In this document: piece after piece, positions 1 through 7,582 of the stretch
Layout of the letters: every line of letters begins with the position of its first letter
How positions within the stretch are numbered: the stretch's first letter is position 1
Source: Hemicentrotus pulcherrimus
Taxonomy: Eukaryota; Echinodermata; Echinoidea; Camarodonta; Strongylocentrotidae
Assembly (NCBI GenBank): GCA_003118195.1
Contig: BEXV01000758.1
Span: 156,654-167,835, forward strand
Length of the DNA stretch: 11,182 bases
Reading direction: 5' to 3'
Notes under the pieces: model-generated
Databases searched by the model: none
What the model was told of the DNA's origin: nothing
What the model saw: the letters and a program-made list of their open reading frames with translations, nothing else
Position numbers and translations under genes: made by a program

Positions 1-1178
1 TATATACTGTGTTAGGAAACTTGTTGTATACAGGGATATATGAACATACCAACTGGGTCCCTTCTAGGAATTTACTTGTACTGTTGTTGTTTTAGTCTTA
101 AAGGTGTGTGTCATTTGATTATGAATATTTATTGATGTAATTAGTCTTAAAGCCAGACCCCTGGTATATTAACTTTGGTATTTTGCCAGTTGATGTCCCC
201 AACATTGGCAAGATGCTAAATATGTAAATCATAATAGTGTACTAGTTCCTGGAATGAGTCTAATGAAATTATATGGTAGTAGATGCACCAGAAGCTGGCT
301 CTTACAACTCATAGATGCTGCAAGTAAGTATAGCACATAGTATCAATTAGCTCTCCATGTGAGGTTGTTTTTTGATATTCTATTTAAATGTGATATATGA
401 TGTTTAAGTATTACAGCATACACTGTACATGTTATGGAGCCAGCTTTGAAATTCTGATCTCCTATGAACTAAATCATAACTTTTAAGGAAGGATAGCCTT
501 TTTTTAGTATTTCACACTCTAACCCACTTAAAATTTTCATCACTTTTACACCCATGCATTTTTGTTGATTTACGCTTTAATCTTTTGAATTGTGGAAAAG
601 GTCACACAAACCTTTAGGGTTTTAATTTCTTATATCTGGTGGTGTTAATAAGATGTCTTTAATCAATACAAAATACATTCAGGATTTATATTTTTGTATC
701 CATCTTTCACAAACATGTAAAGTACATCAAAATTCTTGAATATATGACAGCAACAAAATATGATGTGCCGAGTGGGCCCCTATGTTTCAAACTAGTTTAA
801 GTATAAGTTTTCAAGTACAAGTTCATCTTCCTTATTAATTATTATTTAAAAACATTTATCAATGTTGAATGGAATGGATGAAAGAAATGAGAAAAGAAGC
901 ATGACTGCACATGATAGATGGGTAAATGGAATAAAAATGGTAACATACTGTACATGTACCGTAGTGTGTATGAATGTAATTCAATTTGTTTTCTTTATTA
1001 AAGTAATATTTGTATTGATTTACCTCATAAATCAACACAGAGGATATTAAGTGAGAATCAGAGGATCTAATTGGTTCTAAAACATTTTAACTGTCACTGA
1101 TTTAAGTTTAAAATGTTCAAATTCAATAAATTTTGACAAAAATTCTTAATTTCAATGCATTTTCCCATAGGGAAAAGT

Positions 1179-1209
1179 TGTCCCGTACGTCACGTGTCCC
1201 GTACGTCAC
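1179..1209 (+). repeat. Two 15-nt direct repeats with CRE-like core
   Basis: tgtcccgtacgtcac occurs at 1179-1193 and 1195-1209, a 16-base period. Each copy contains tacgtca, close to the TGACGTCA site of CREB/ATF factors. It lies just outside the left arm of the long inverted repeat. Confidence 0.9.
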
Positions 1210-1219
1210 ATACACACAN

Positions 1220-1654
1220 ATCATTAAAAACTACGAGAGCACAATTGGAAAGACAACTACTCAAAATTATCGTAAGCAGATAAATAACTTGGAGGAAGAA
1301 TACAATAGTTGTCCAAGAAAAGCCACAGAAATAGTCATATTTAAGGAGTTACTATAGGTACAATCATTATCGAAATGGCCCTGCTGCGATTTCCAAATTA
1401 CACGTGTTTAAACTGAACACGAGGCTAGAAACCAAATACCACCCTCTACTGTAGAAAGCAGTATAACAAAGGATTCAAGTATTTTCAGCAGCAAGGCCCC
1501 TTGCGATAAAAAATGTACCCAGTTACTCCTCGATTATCACTATTTCTGTGGCTATTCTTGGACAACTATTGTATTCTTCTTCCAAATTATGTACCTGCTT
1601 ACGATAATTTTGAGTAGTTGTCTTACCAATTGTGCTCTCGTAGTTCTTAATGAT
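1220..1654. repeat. Long inverted repeat, arms of about 175 bp
   Basis: The left arm 1220-1394 matches the reverse complement of 1481-1654, with an 86-base spacer. The best part (about 111 bases starting at 1229) differs at only about seven positions. The inner parts (around 1345-1394 and 1481-1530) are more diverged with small gaps. Both arms keep an open frame encoding KNYESTIGKTTTQNYRKQ and NLEEEYNSCPR, one on each strand. I do not recognise the protein. The structure fits a foldback element or two inverted insertions of the same repeat. The ambiguous base 1219 lies at the outer edge of the left arm. Confidence 0.88.
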
Positions 1655-1974
1655 TTTTTTCTCTCGTTACGATCACGTCTTCGTTTGGGTTCATTTGGGC
1701 ACGCATTACAGCAAACGAGGTGCACTGCGCATTTTTCCGAGACTAGTCTGAACTTGCCTTGCAACAGCTATCTGTATCGAAACTTCTTGTGATTACTAAG
1801 TAATTTTCAGCTTTGAAAAAAAAAGTACGCGATGTTTAAAATAAGAGATAAATATTTATTTTGTCTTAAAAAATTATTTGAACGGTAAATTGTAAAGAAG
1901 AATGTTTTAGAAAGCCGTTTTATAATTCTAACATTTTATATTTTTTTACCCAATTTTTTCAACCTGCATGAATC

Positions 1975-1987
1975 AAAATGGCGGCTC
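1975..1987 (+). promoter_or_regulatory. YY1-like motif
   Basis: aaaatggcggctc contains the AAnATGGCGGC consensus recognised by YY1 in animals. The same ATG opens a 30-codon frame (1978-2070) that I do not regard as a gene. A motif of this length can occur by chance, and no other promoter signal is convincing nearby. Confidence 0.3.
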
Positions 1988-2217
1988 GAAAGTTGTCTTT
2001 CTATTTTTGCCCCAGTTTTTTTACTTTTAGAGGCACGATAATGGCACTAAACATCGCAAATCATGGATGAAAATAATGTCTAATGGAATATTATACCGAT
2101 CTGAGCCGAGGTATGCATGTGTTGATTTATTTGATTGATAAAAAAGGTCACTTTTAAGGGACATACCGATGATATGCGCTTTTTATACAGGCAAGTGACA
2201 AATCCTGCGAGCTGATT

Positions 2218-2277
2218 TCGGGACACCGGGTCCCGATCGGTGCAAGGCCGTCGGGACCCGGTTCATGAAAATCCCGA
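2218..2277. repeat. GC-rich nested hairpin
   Basis: The inner stem accgggtcccga (2225-2236) pairs perfectly with tcgggacccggt (2251-2262) over 12 bp with a 14-base loop. The outer stem tcggga (2218-2223) pairs with tcccga (2272-2277). The element is much richer in G+C than its surroundings and lies about 55 bases inside the intron after exon L. Confidence 0.88.
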
Positions 2278-2332
2278 CATGACTCAGGCCTACTAGAAAA
2301 ACATTGCCTAGGTGAGCAATTGAATTATGTAC

Positions 2333-2552
2333 CTGGTATCTGTATCTTCGTATATCCAAAGTGTGGTTTGAGAGCAGAGAGACCCCCGACAGCAGGCGGT
2401 CGGAGTAGATTGGACCTCCTCTCCTGGTAGATCTCAGGTGAACCATACTTGATACATTGCATTGCTTCTACGCTATCTCCATGCCTCAGTCTAGAGAGTT
2501 GGTAGGTTTCACGACGACCCTTGCAGTAGAAGTTTACGGGTGCAGCATTTAC
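2333..2552 (-). CDS. INO80: INO80 exon L: end of insertion before lobe 2
   Basis: A 220-base exon starting phase 0 (ttgcag|GTA) and ending one base into a codon at CCAG|gtacat. It encodes VNAAPVNFYCKGRRETYQLS, RLRHGDSVEAMQCIKYGSPE, IYQERRSNLLRPPAVGGLSA and LKPHFGYTKIQIP. It corresponds to the vertebrate V.AVP...YC......E......GG...A.QCL..G.PEL segment and the PxGGLWSI(R/K)P...(F/Y)..I.IPG stretch just before the second RecA lobe. The next residues in the family (KESLITDSGKL-like) are not encoded anywhere to the left in this window. Confidence 0.95.
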
Positions 2553-2901
2553 CTGCAATATAGCATTTATCATGCAAAATGTCAACGCAACATGCTTACT
2601 TCAAATTGTATGTTGCTATGCACATCTGAAAGACACTGCCATGCTTAACAAACCACCAAACTTTCATTTTAAATAACTGTAATATGACAACTGTCACTTT
2701 TTTTCTTCACTTTTATCCAGATTTTGTTTTCCCTATTTATCGTCACACTTTTAGACAAGAGTGAAATTAAAATTTCCAGGTCTTAATTAACACTCAAAAT
2801 GTCTTACTCTTTTGCATACCCTGATCTCCCAGACAAATTATATCTTATCCCTAGACATTACTCCATATGTTTATGAATGAATGGAAGAAGTAGAACCTCA
2901 C
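2553..2901 (-). other. Intron K-L
   Basis: 349 bases, gtgagg donor and atattgcag acceptor. AT-rich, nothing recognised. Confidence 0.92.
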
Positions 2902-3039
2902 CTTTGGTATAGTATTGAAGAGGAAGGCAGGCATATCAGTCCTTTGGCATCTTCTGACAGTAACAGGTCTCATACGAGGAGCGATCAGAGAGCTAACCTG
3001 TTTGAATGCAGGACTCTCACTGCCCTGGCTGGAAGGACT
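2902..3039 (-). CDS. INO80: INO80 exon K: insertion, RRCxxTxxPxFLF segment
   Basis: A 138-base exon, phase 0 at both ends (gcacag|AGT start, CCAAAG|gtgagg end), 46 residues. It encodes SPSSQGSESPAFKQVSSLIA, PRMRPVTVRRCQRTDMPAFL and FNTIPK. The RRC..T..P.FL pattern corresponds to the LRRCLLTELPSFL stretch late in the vertebrate INO80 insertion. Position, frame and flanking exons agree. Confidence 0.92.
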
Positions 3040-3486
3040 CTGTGCAAGAAAAACATGGTTTAAATCGATTTTGATTTGATTTGATGTATTCATTATCGGC
3101 CTTAGTATAACCAAACTTATCCTCCAATTGCCAAGCATGAGCAACTTAATTGGGACCATCAAAATGAATTGCATATGTTATTATGTAATAACAGAAATTA
3201 AAAGCAAATATCAAGACCATTGCATTATTTCACTTTATTCATTTATAGACAATAAAAAAAACCCAACATTAGAATTTGTTTGATATTTATATTCTTGTAA
3301 TAGGATAAAAAAGAAAATAAGACTTCATAATGATTGAAATATTAAAAATCTCTGCAAATTTCCAGCATAGGGTAATTGGTAGGATCTATATGAAGAAAGT
3401 ACTTCATTAGAAGTCATTGTTCTAACTTCATTCAATGTATTGATGCTTAAAACAATATGATAAGACAGATCTCAACTAGCACCCAC
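3040..3486 (-). other. Intron J-K
   Basis: 447 bases, gtgggt donor and cttgcacag acceptor. It contains a short pentanucleotide-like run (gattttgatttgatttgatg, 3068-3087), otherwise AT-rich. Confidence 0.9.
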
Positions 3487-3817
3487 CTTTCCTGATCCAG
3501 TAAAGGTGAATCCTGGTGACTTGGCACCACTGGGAGAGGCATGTGAGGTGCTCTTGTGTCTGAGAGGGGACAACACCCCTGATGAAGATGAGGATGATTG
3601 GGGTGATGATAGCAACGCGGAGGCGGCGGGGGTCGGAGTCTGGCTAGTCTTGGTGCGAACCCTCTTGTGCCATCCCGTCTCTGGCATGTGATGGAAGAGA
3701 TGAGTGTTGTGAGAGGACAGGGTGGTAGTCCACGTAGTGAACAGCAGCTCCTGCAAGATAGGGCTGCAGGATCGGCTGGCTTGGCTGGTTGCACAGAGAG
3801 GTCGCACAAGGAGAAGT
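3487..3817 (-). CDS. INO80: INO80 exon J: divergent serine-rich insertion
   Basis: A 331-base exon starting one base into a codon (gttgcag|A) and ending phase 0 at GGAAAG|gtgggt. The frame is fixed by the exon I phase and stays open for 110 codons. It encodes LLLVRPLCATSQ, a Thr/His-rich stretch (TTLSSHNTHLFHHMPETGW), KTSQTPTPAASALLSSPQSS with a run of six serines, and SPSGAKSPGFTFTGSGK. CpG-containing, relatively GC-rich coding DNA stands out from the AT-rich introns. It aligns poorly with vertebrate INO80 beyond position in the insertion. Two other minus-strand frames are also open for much of this stretch, but only this one matches both neighbours. Confidence 0.85.
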
Positions 3818-4319
3818 CTGCAACAACACATAAGAAAAGAGCATTTACATTGGTATTAATGCCATACTATAACAAAGAGACAAAGCCAAACTAAATGTCA
3901 AAAAAAAATGTGGTTCTCTGAAGTCCAAGTAACATTTTTACATGCCTGCAAACAAACGCAGATGAAGGGTGAGAAGACCAGGAAGGAAGAGATGAATATA
4001 CAAAGATCTTTAATGGGCAATTAAAACCAAATCTTTCTCAAAGACAAAAGAGGTCATAATACACCATTCTAAAACTTTTTTTTGAAATACAGTATATATC
4101 ATCTGTAAATTTCTCAGAGAATGAACAGGTAGATGGTGATTGTATAACAATGTTCAATTCAATTCATAGGGAGACAAAGTCACAATTTTTTATTTAAATG
4201 AACGATATTGATTTCCACTATTATTATGTATACAATTTTTGTTTTAGCTCTTCCAACAATTGTTATCAATATACAAATCCAATACTTTCAATGCGATGCA
4301 ATATAGATTACTTCATTAC
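3818..4319 (-). other. Intron I-J
   Basis: 502 bases, gtaatg donor and tgttgttgcag acceptor. AT-rich, nothing recognised. Confidence 0.88.
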
Positions 4320-4580
4320 CTCCTATTACTATCGACCCTCTCTTTCCAGGTACCATCAAGGTAGACCCTGTAGGCGGCCTTCATGACGAGGAAAAGCAGG
4401 AGCCAACTAGCCATGAGTCCACTCTTAAGGGACTGGAGCTGAGCTGGTGTGATCTCCACAAAGCAGGAGAAAGAGAAAGCTGATCCACAGGAGGAGGAGC
4501 TGTGACTAGAGCGGGGCTCACCGAACAGAGAATAGTGGATGTTCTCTGCCGAGAATATTGAAAGCATGTGGTACAGTACC
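4320..4580 (-). CDS. INO80: INO80 exon I: insertion, central part
   Basis: A 261-base exon starting one base into a codon (attacag|G, completing AAG with exon H) and ending two bases into a codon at AGGAG|gtaatg. It encodes VLYHMLSIFSAENIHYSLFG, a serine-rich turn (HSSSSCGSAFSFSC), FVEITPAQLQSLKSGLMASW, LLLFLVMKAAYRVYLDGTW and KERVDSNRR. The pattern VL..F......SLF, FSF..F.(D/E)I(S/T)PA(E/Q) and L(M).(S/R)W..LFL..KA(A/S)YR follows the vertebrate INO80 insertion. The last 20 residues do not align clearly, so the exact 3' end rests on phase and the donor. Confidence 0.9.
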
Positions 4581-5099
4581 CTGTAATATAAAGTCAAAGA
4601 TGAAAAGTTAGGAGTTGTTCTCGAAATGGCAACTGCATCGAAATCAACATACAAATTCTTAAAATATCTTGACAAAAAACCTGATGGGGTTAAGTGTATA
4701 TGAGTACTTTATTTGCCATCTCTACATAAATACTTACAAAATCTAATGGTTATATCAAACATACATACATTTTGCAAGAGGTTAAACATAAGTGTACCTA
4801 ATTCAGATTATCTCCTGCTCAAGCTCTACTTATATGCAATATTGACAACAATTCATAGTTTCCATCTAAAAACATTTGCAAAGATCTTGTTCTAAACCTA
4901 CTTGCTAATCAAGGTAAACGAATGTCTCTTCCTTTCATACTAAATGCACATTGTTCATTCCATGGTTCTATTGCACTAAAAATTAGGATATTCACAATGC
5001 AATAGCATACATCTTGTAAATCATAAATCATTGTTTAATTCATAAAGTCAGTTAGTTTATCTTATCTGCATATACCAGAGCTTCATGCATATAACTCAC
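4581..5099 (-). other. Intron H-I
   Basis: 519 bases, gtgagt donor and atattacag acceptor. AT-rich, no repeat or open frame of note. Confidence 0.92.
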
Positions 5100-5227
5100 T
5101 TGTTTCTTAGAGGCTGGTTTTGGATGATATCTTGCAGCAGTAACCTTGGTAGTATAACCTCATCAAGATGAGTGTGGAATGGAGAACTGGTGTCCCTTCT
5201 CTCAAACAGCTCTGGATGATTGCAAAC
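5100..5227 (-). CDS. INO80: INO80 exon H: VCNHPELFERR, start of insertion
   Basis: A 128-base exon starting phase 0 (ttctag|GTT) and ending two bases into a codon at AACAA|gtgagt. It encodes VCNHPELFERRDTSSPFHTH, joined directly to QFRK of exon G, then LDEVILPRLLLQDIIQNQPL. The first part is near-invariant in INO80. The rest enters the family-specific insertion between the RecA lobes, which in characterised INO80 proteins docks inside the RUVBL1/RUVBL2 hexamer, and diverges from vertebrates. Confidence 0.94.
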
Positions 5228-5974
5228 CTAGAATAACGCATAGTAACAAATAATAATCTCATAACAATCAAAACAATTGCCTTCAAGCCAGTAGGTCAAG
5301 AGGACCAATACCTTGGGAAAGCATGGACTCTCATTACCCAGTCCTTAGGATATGAGTTTTAAGCTATTTGTCCCAATGTGATTGCGTATCTACAAGCATA
5401 AATTATCTTACACAACTCATAAAAATAAACATCAATATTTAACACTAATCTGCAACTAGTAATTTTATAATTCTGTTCATTTTAAGCAATAACTCTGGCT
5501 CAAGTTCAAAGGAAATCTATTAATTAGTTCTCTCAGTAATATGGTCAAATACTCAAACTCATATTTCCCCAAAGAAATTATCAAAAAGAATATAGAACTT
5601 AAAAAGTGAGATAAAAATATACTTTAGTCTGTACAACAAACCCTTATTGACAAGAAACAACTTCAGGTTTGTCTCCAGTAAAAAAATATCTTTATACCTA
5701 GCTTAATTAGTAAGTGATAAACTCTTGAACAAGGTACTGATGAGCAAAGTAACTACTGATCCTCCTAAACTGCATGATAAGGTTCATGATATTATCGGTC
5801 TCTGAGGTGGTAGAGGAGTGAGATTTGAACAAGTCTTTGATTGAGATGCTGTACAACAAACTTATTTGGGCTAGAAACATCCTCTAGTTCGACCACAATT
5901 GTATTTTTGTCTGATCGACTACATTAGAAATAATAAAACCATGAAAAGCTAGTTTGACTAGCATACATACAGAC
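5228..5974 (-). other. Intron G-H with exon remnant
   Basis: 747 bases, gtctgt donor and ttattctag acceptor. It contains a decayed duplicate of exon G (5759-5852) and a short segment near 5630 that echoes the DNA flanking that duplicate. The rest is AT-rich with nothing recognised. Confidence 0.92.
5759..5852 (-). pseudogene. Degenerate duplicate of INO80 exon G
   Basis: This intronic stretch matches the 3' half of exon G in the same orientation, about 210 bases downstream of the real exon in gene direction. Translated in the exon frame it reads SISIKDLFKSHSSTT, then NIMNLIMQFRR, against KISIEDLFKSHYSTT and NLMNLVMQFRK. A six-base in-frame deletion lies in the loop between them. The position of the donor GT of the original (AGGAAG|gt) reads AGGAGGAT here, so the donor is lost. 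Similarity to the 5' half of exon G is faint, with a possible LLY remnant. It looks like a dead tandem exon duplication rather than a used alternative exon. Confidence 0.85.
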
Positions 5975-6136
5975 CTTCCTAAACTGCATGACAAGGTTCA
6001 TGAGATTATTGGTCTGTGTCTGCGCGGTGGTAGAGTAGTGAGATTTGAACAAGTCTTCGATGGAGATCTTGTTCTTGATGGCTCGGTAGAAGAGACGTTG
6101 ACGGGTGCTCAGCTGACAGTACATCAGAATCTCAAT
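5975..6136 (-). CDS. INO80: INO80 exon G: KNKISIEDLF to MNLVMQFRK
   Basis: A 162-base exon, phase 0 at both ends (actag|ATT start, AAG|gtctgt end), 54 residues. It encodes IEILMYCQLSTRQRLFYRAI, KNKISIEDLFKSHYSTTAQT and NNLMNLVMQFRK. This matches the INO80 segment after ENELSDK, including the variable Thr/Gln-rich loop before NLMNLVMQFRK. The gtctgt donor is weaker than the other donors. A diverged duplicate of this exon lies in the downstream intron at 5759-5852. Confidence 0.96.
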
Positions 6137-6514
6137 CTAGTAACAGATAATACAAAGTAGAGAAATGAAACAAAATTTGTGTTAATATTTGGTACATTAC
6201 TCTCAAAATCACCAATGATGAAAAATGAACGCATTCTTCAAAATATTAAGACAGCACAAAACCCTTTTGATCTTAATCATGGTTCTAGATTTAGTCTCAT
6301 GGAATATGTTAAATTCAAGTTTTGCATATGTTATTAAATCTACATTCTCCCCTGTCACATACAATGTTGTAAAAAATAAGCACCCAGTACTTACTTTGGT
6401 CTCATTCCACATAATTTCCAATCACTACCACGATCAAATAGATCATTCTCAGTGACAAATACTTTGTAATTATAAACTAAGATATTAGTCAATCCATTCA
6501 ACATTTCATCTACA

Positions 6515-6691
6515 TTTGCCGCTCTCCACTCATGTGCTAAATGGGTACCAGTAGGAAGGAATTCCCTGAATGCTATGAGCGCCAAGATCAGCAGCCTAGT
6601 AGAGCCGGGTAATATTGGAGCGCCTTGGGCACCTTGCATGGTGGATATGTGCACTATATAAATATCCGATATTATTATTATTACTATTATC
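6515..6691 (+). mobile_element. SINE/LINE-like 3' tail with ATT microsatellite
   Basis: The plus strand reads cgctctccactcatgtgcta, aaatgggtaccagtagg, gagcgccttgggcacc and tgcactatataaatatcc, and ends in (att)n at 6667-6691. This order resembles the shared 3' tails of short retroposons found in many marine animals, where a GCGCTATATAA-like box precedes an ATT microsatellite. I see no tRNA-type A/B promoter boxes upstream, so only the tail is claimed and the 5' limit is approximate. It lies antisense to INO80. Family assignment is from memory. Confidence 0.6.
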
Positions 6692-6692
6692 T

Positions 6693-6755
6693 GTTGAGAG
6701 CCAGAAGGGCGTTGACTGTGTACGACTGCGAGTTGATACCCTTATCGCTCTCAAC
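6693..6755. repeat. 63-nt imperfect palindrome
   Basis: The segment starts gttgagagccagaagggc and ends acccttatcgctctcaac. Its reverse complement restarts with gttgagagc and aaggg at the same offsets. The outer nine base pairs are perfect, followed by a stem with mismatches and G-T pairs. It directly follows the ATT microsatellite. It is open in more than one frame on both strands, which follows from the symmetry and does not by itself show coding. Confidence 0.75.
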
Positions 6756-6786
6756 CAGACTAATATCCATGACATTGAGCTCAGGA

Positions 6787-6822
6787 TATGACCTTGTCTA
6801 TGACCTTGTCTATTACCTTGTC
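6787..6822 (-). repeat. Triplicated 12-nt unit spanning the exon F donor
   Basis: On the minus strand the unit gacaaggtaata (6822-6811) is followed by two copies of gacaaggtcata (6810-6799 and 6798-6787). The first unit holds the last six exon bases and the functional donor gtaata. The two downstream units carry gtcata at the same place, a poor donor. Read through, they encode [11 protein letters not shown] before a stop. Confidence 0.95.
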
Positions 6823-6902
6823 TGAGAGCTCATTCTCCACATCCTTCTTGACTCTCCTCAGCATGAATGGTTTCAGTATCATGTGCAATCTAGACAATTG
6901 CT
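6817..6902 (-). CDS. INO80: INO80 exon F: LKPFMLRR linker
   Basis: An 86-base exon starting two bases into a codon (ccttcag|AG) and ending phase 0 at GACAAG|gtaata. It encodes [20 protein letters not shown] followed by VENELSDK, the conserved SNF2-family segment linking the first lobe to the insertion and second lobe. The donor lies in a triplicated 12-base unit (see the repeat at 6787-6822). Failure to splice would add [11 protein letters not shown] and then a stop. Confidence 0.97.
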
Positions 6903-7271
6903 CTGAAGGGATGACAAAAGAACAGACGTCCATGAACTTACAATGAAATAATATCACTCTCATAAGTAATCCTTATCCCTTCAAAACAAAAAGGAAATCT
7001 CAACACATCATGCAAACATCAGGAATTATACCCAAAACATTTAGAAATGATAACTCTTTATATAAGGTACACTGTAGATACCTTTCTGAATTTTTACGTG
7101 ATTCATGGTTAACTTTACAGTTTGAAGACAAGATGATGAAGCTTGATAGATGATTAATTTGGAATATCTTTAATAATGACTTTTCATATGAAAGGCAAGT
7201 ATGAGCCTCCCTACTTAATAACAGGGCCATCCTATCTCATGATAGTACTTCACAAACTCATTTGGACATAC
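6903..7271 (-). other. Intron E-F
   Basis: 369 bases, gtatgt donor and tcccttcag acceptor. AT-rich, no repeat recognised. Confidence 0.93.
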
Positions 7272-7389
7272 CTTCATCAAATCCAGACTGTTTCTCTGCA
7301 TGACTCTCTATGTCCTTAGAGAACCAATCATTGAACTCTTCATGGCTATCAAACAGAGTTGGCATGATGAAATGAAGCAAGGCCCATAA
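7272..7389 (-). CDS. INO80: INO80 exon E: lobe 1 C-terminal helices
   Basis: A 118-base exon, phase 0 start (ttcacag|TTA) and ending one base into a codon at GAAG|gtatgt. It encodes [20 protein letters not shown], then [13 protein letters not shown] and SGFDE. The [13 protein letters not shown] helix follows the GTPIQN motif directly in all INO80 proteins, so the junction to exon D (MAE/LWALL) is exact. The final G joins AG of exon F to make a glutamate codon. Confidence 0.97.
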
Positions 7390-7496
7390 CTGTGAAAGAT
7401 AAGAAAAAATACATAATTAAAACAACTACTCATACCCTGAAGAATATTTTCTTTTAAAATAAAAAATACTGAGACTTAACCTACTAAGCATATAAA

Positions 7497-7582
7497 GGTT
7501 AGGGTTAGGGTCAGGTTTAGGATTATGTTAAGTGCAAGAATTAGGTTTAGATTAAAGTTATGGTTAGAATTAGGGTTAGAGT
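7497..7582 (+). repeat. Degenerate interstitial telomere-like TTAGGG tract
   Basis: It starts ggttagggttaggg and continues as variants such as caggtttagg, ttaggtttag and ttagaattagggttaga. About a dozen TTAGGG-like units are recognisable, two or three exact. TTAGGG is the telomere repeat of deuterostomes and many other animals. Here it lies inside an intron next to the composite repeat, so it could be a repaired break or part of a transposon. Confidence 0.85.

Larger units (their letters stand above)
1..2332 (-). other. Intron downstream of exon L (incomplete)
   Basis: At least 2332 bases run from the exon L donor to the window edge. No match to the second helicase lobe is present on the minus strand. 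The stretch 1-1170 is AT-rich with nothing recognised. Positions 1179-1209 hold a tandem repeat, 1220-1654 a long inverted repeat, 1975-1987 a YY1-like motif and 2218-2277 a GC-rich hairpin, all annotated separately. I treat the whole stretch as intron because the gene must continue, but the next exon is not seen. Confidence 0.75.
6137..6816 (-). other. Intron F-G with repeat insertions
   Basis: 680 bases with a gtaata donor. The gene-proximal part (6693-6822) holds the donor triplication and an imperfect palindrome. Next to it is a SINE/LINE-like tail in antisense orientation to the gene. The remainder (6137-6510) is AT-rich without recognised structure. Confidence 0.92.

Noticed and set aside
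1552..1764. Minus-strand open frame with a basic stretch (KRRRDRNERKK), resembling a bZIP start
   Set aside because: The required pattern after the basic asparagine is missing, and the frame differs from the one shared by both arms of the inverted repeat. It is most likely a chance frame.
1978..2070. 30-codon plus-strand frame starting ATGGCGGC
   Set aside because: Too short, no coding signature, no convincing splice or promoter context. Kept only as a possible YY1-like motif.
3447..3844. Other open frames overlapping exon J, including a proline-rich one
   Set aside because: Only the frame set by exon I phase joins to exon K and ends at a donor in phase. The others are shadows of the relatively GC-rich exon.
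5924..5974. Read-through of exon G past its donor
   Set aside because: Family sequence requires VCNHPELF next, which exon H supplies exactly. The read-through residues do not match.
6225..6455. Plus-strand open frame with hydrophobic stretches
   Set aside because: AT-rich intron sequence giving Phe/Leu/Ile codons by composition. No start context, motif or partner exon.
6685..6825. Possible extra INO80 or foreign exon around the palindrome
   Set aside because: Exons F and G join exactly (ELSDK/IEILMYCQL) with matching phase, and the open frames here follow from the palindrome and microsatellite.
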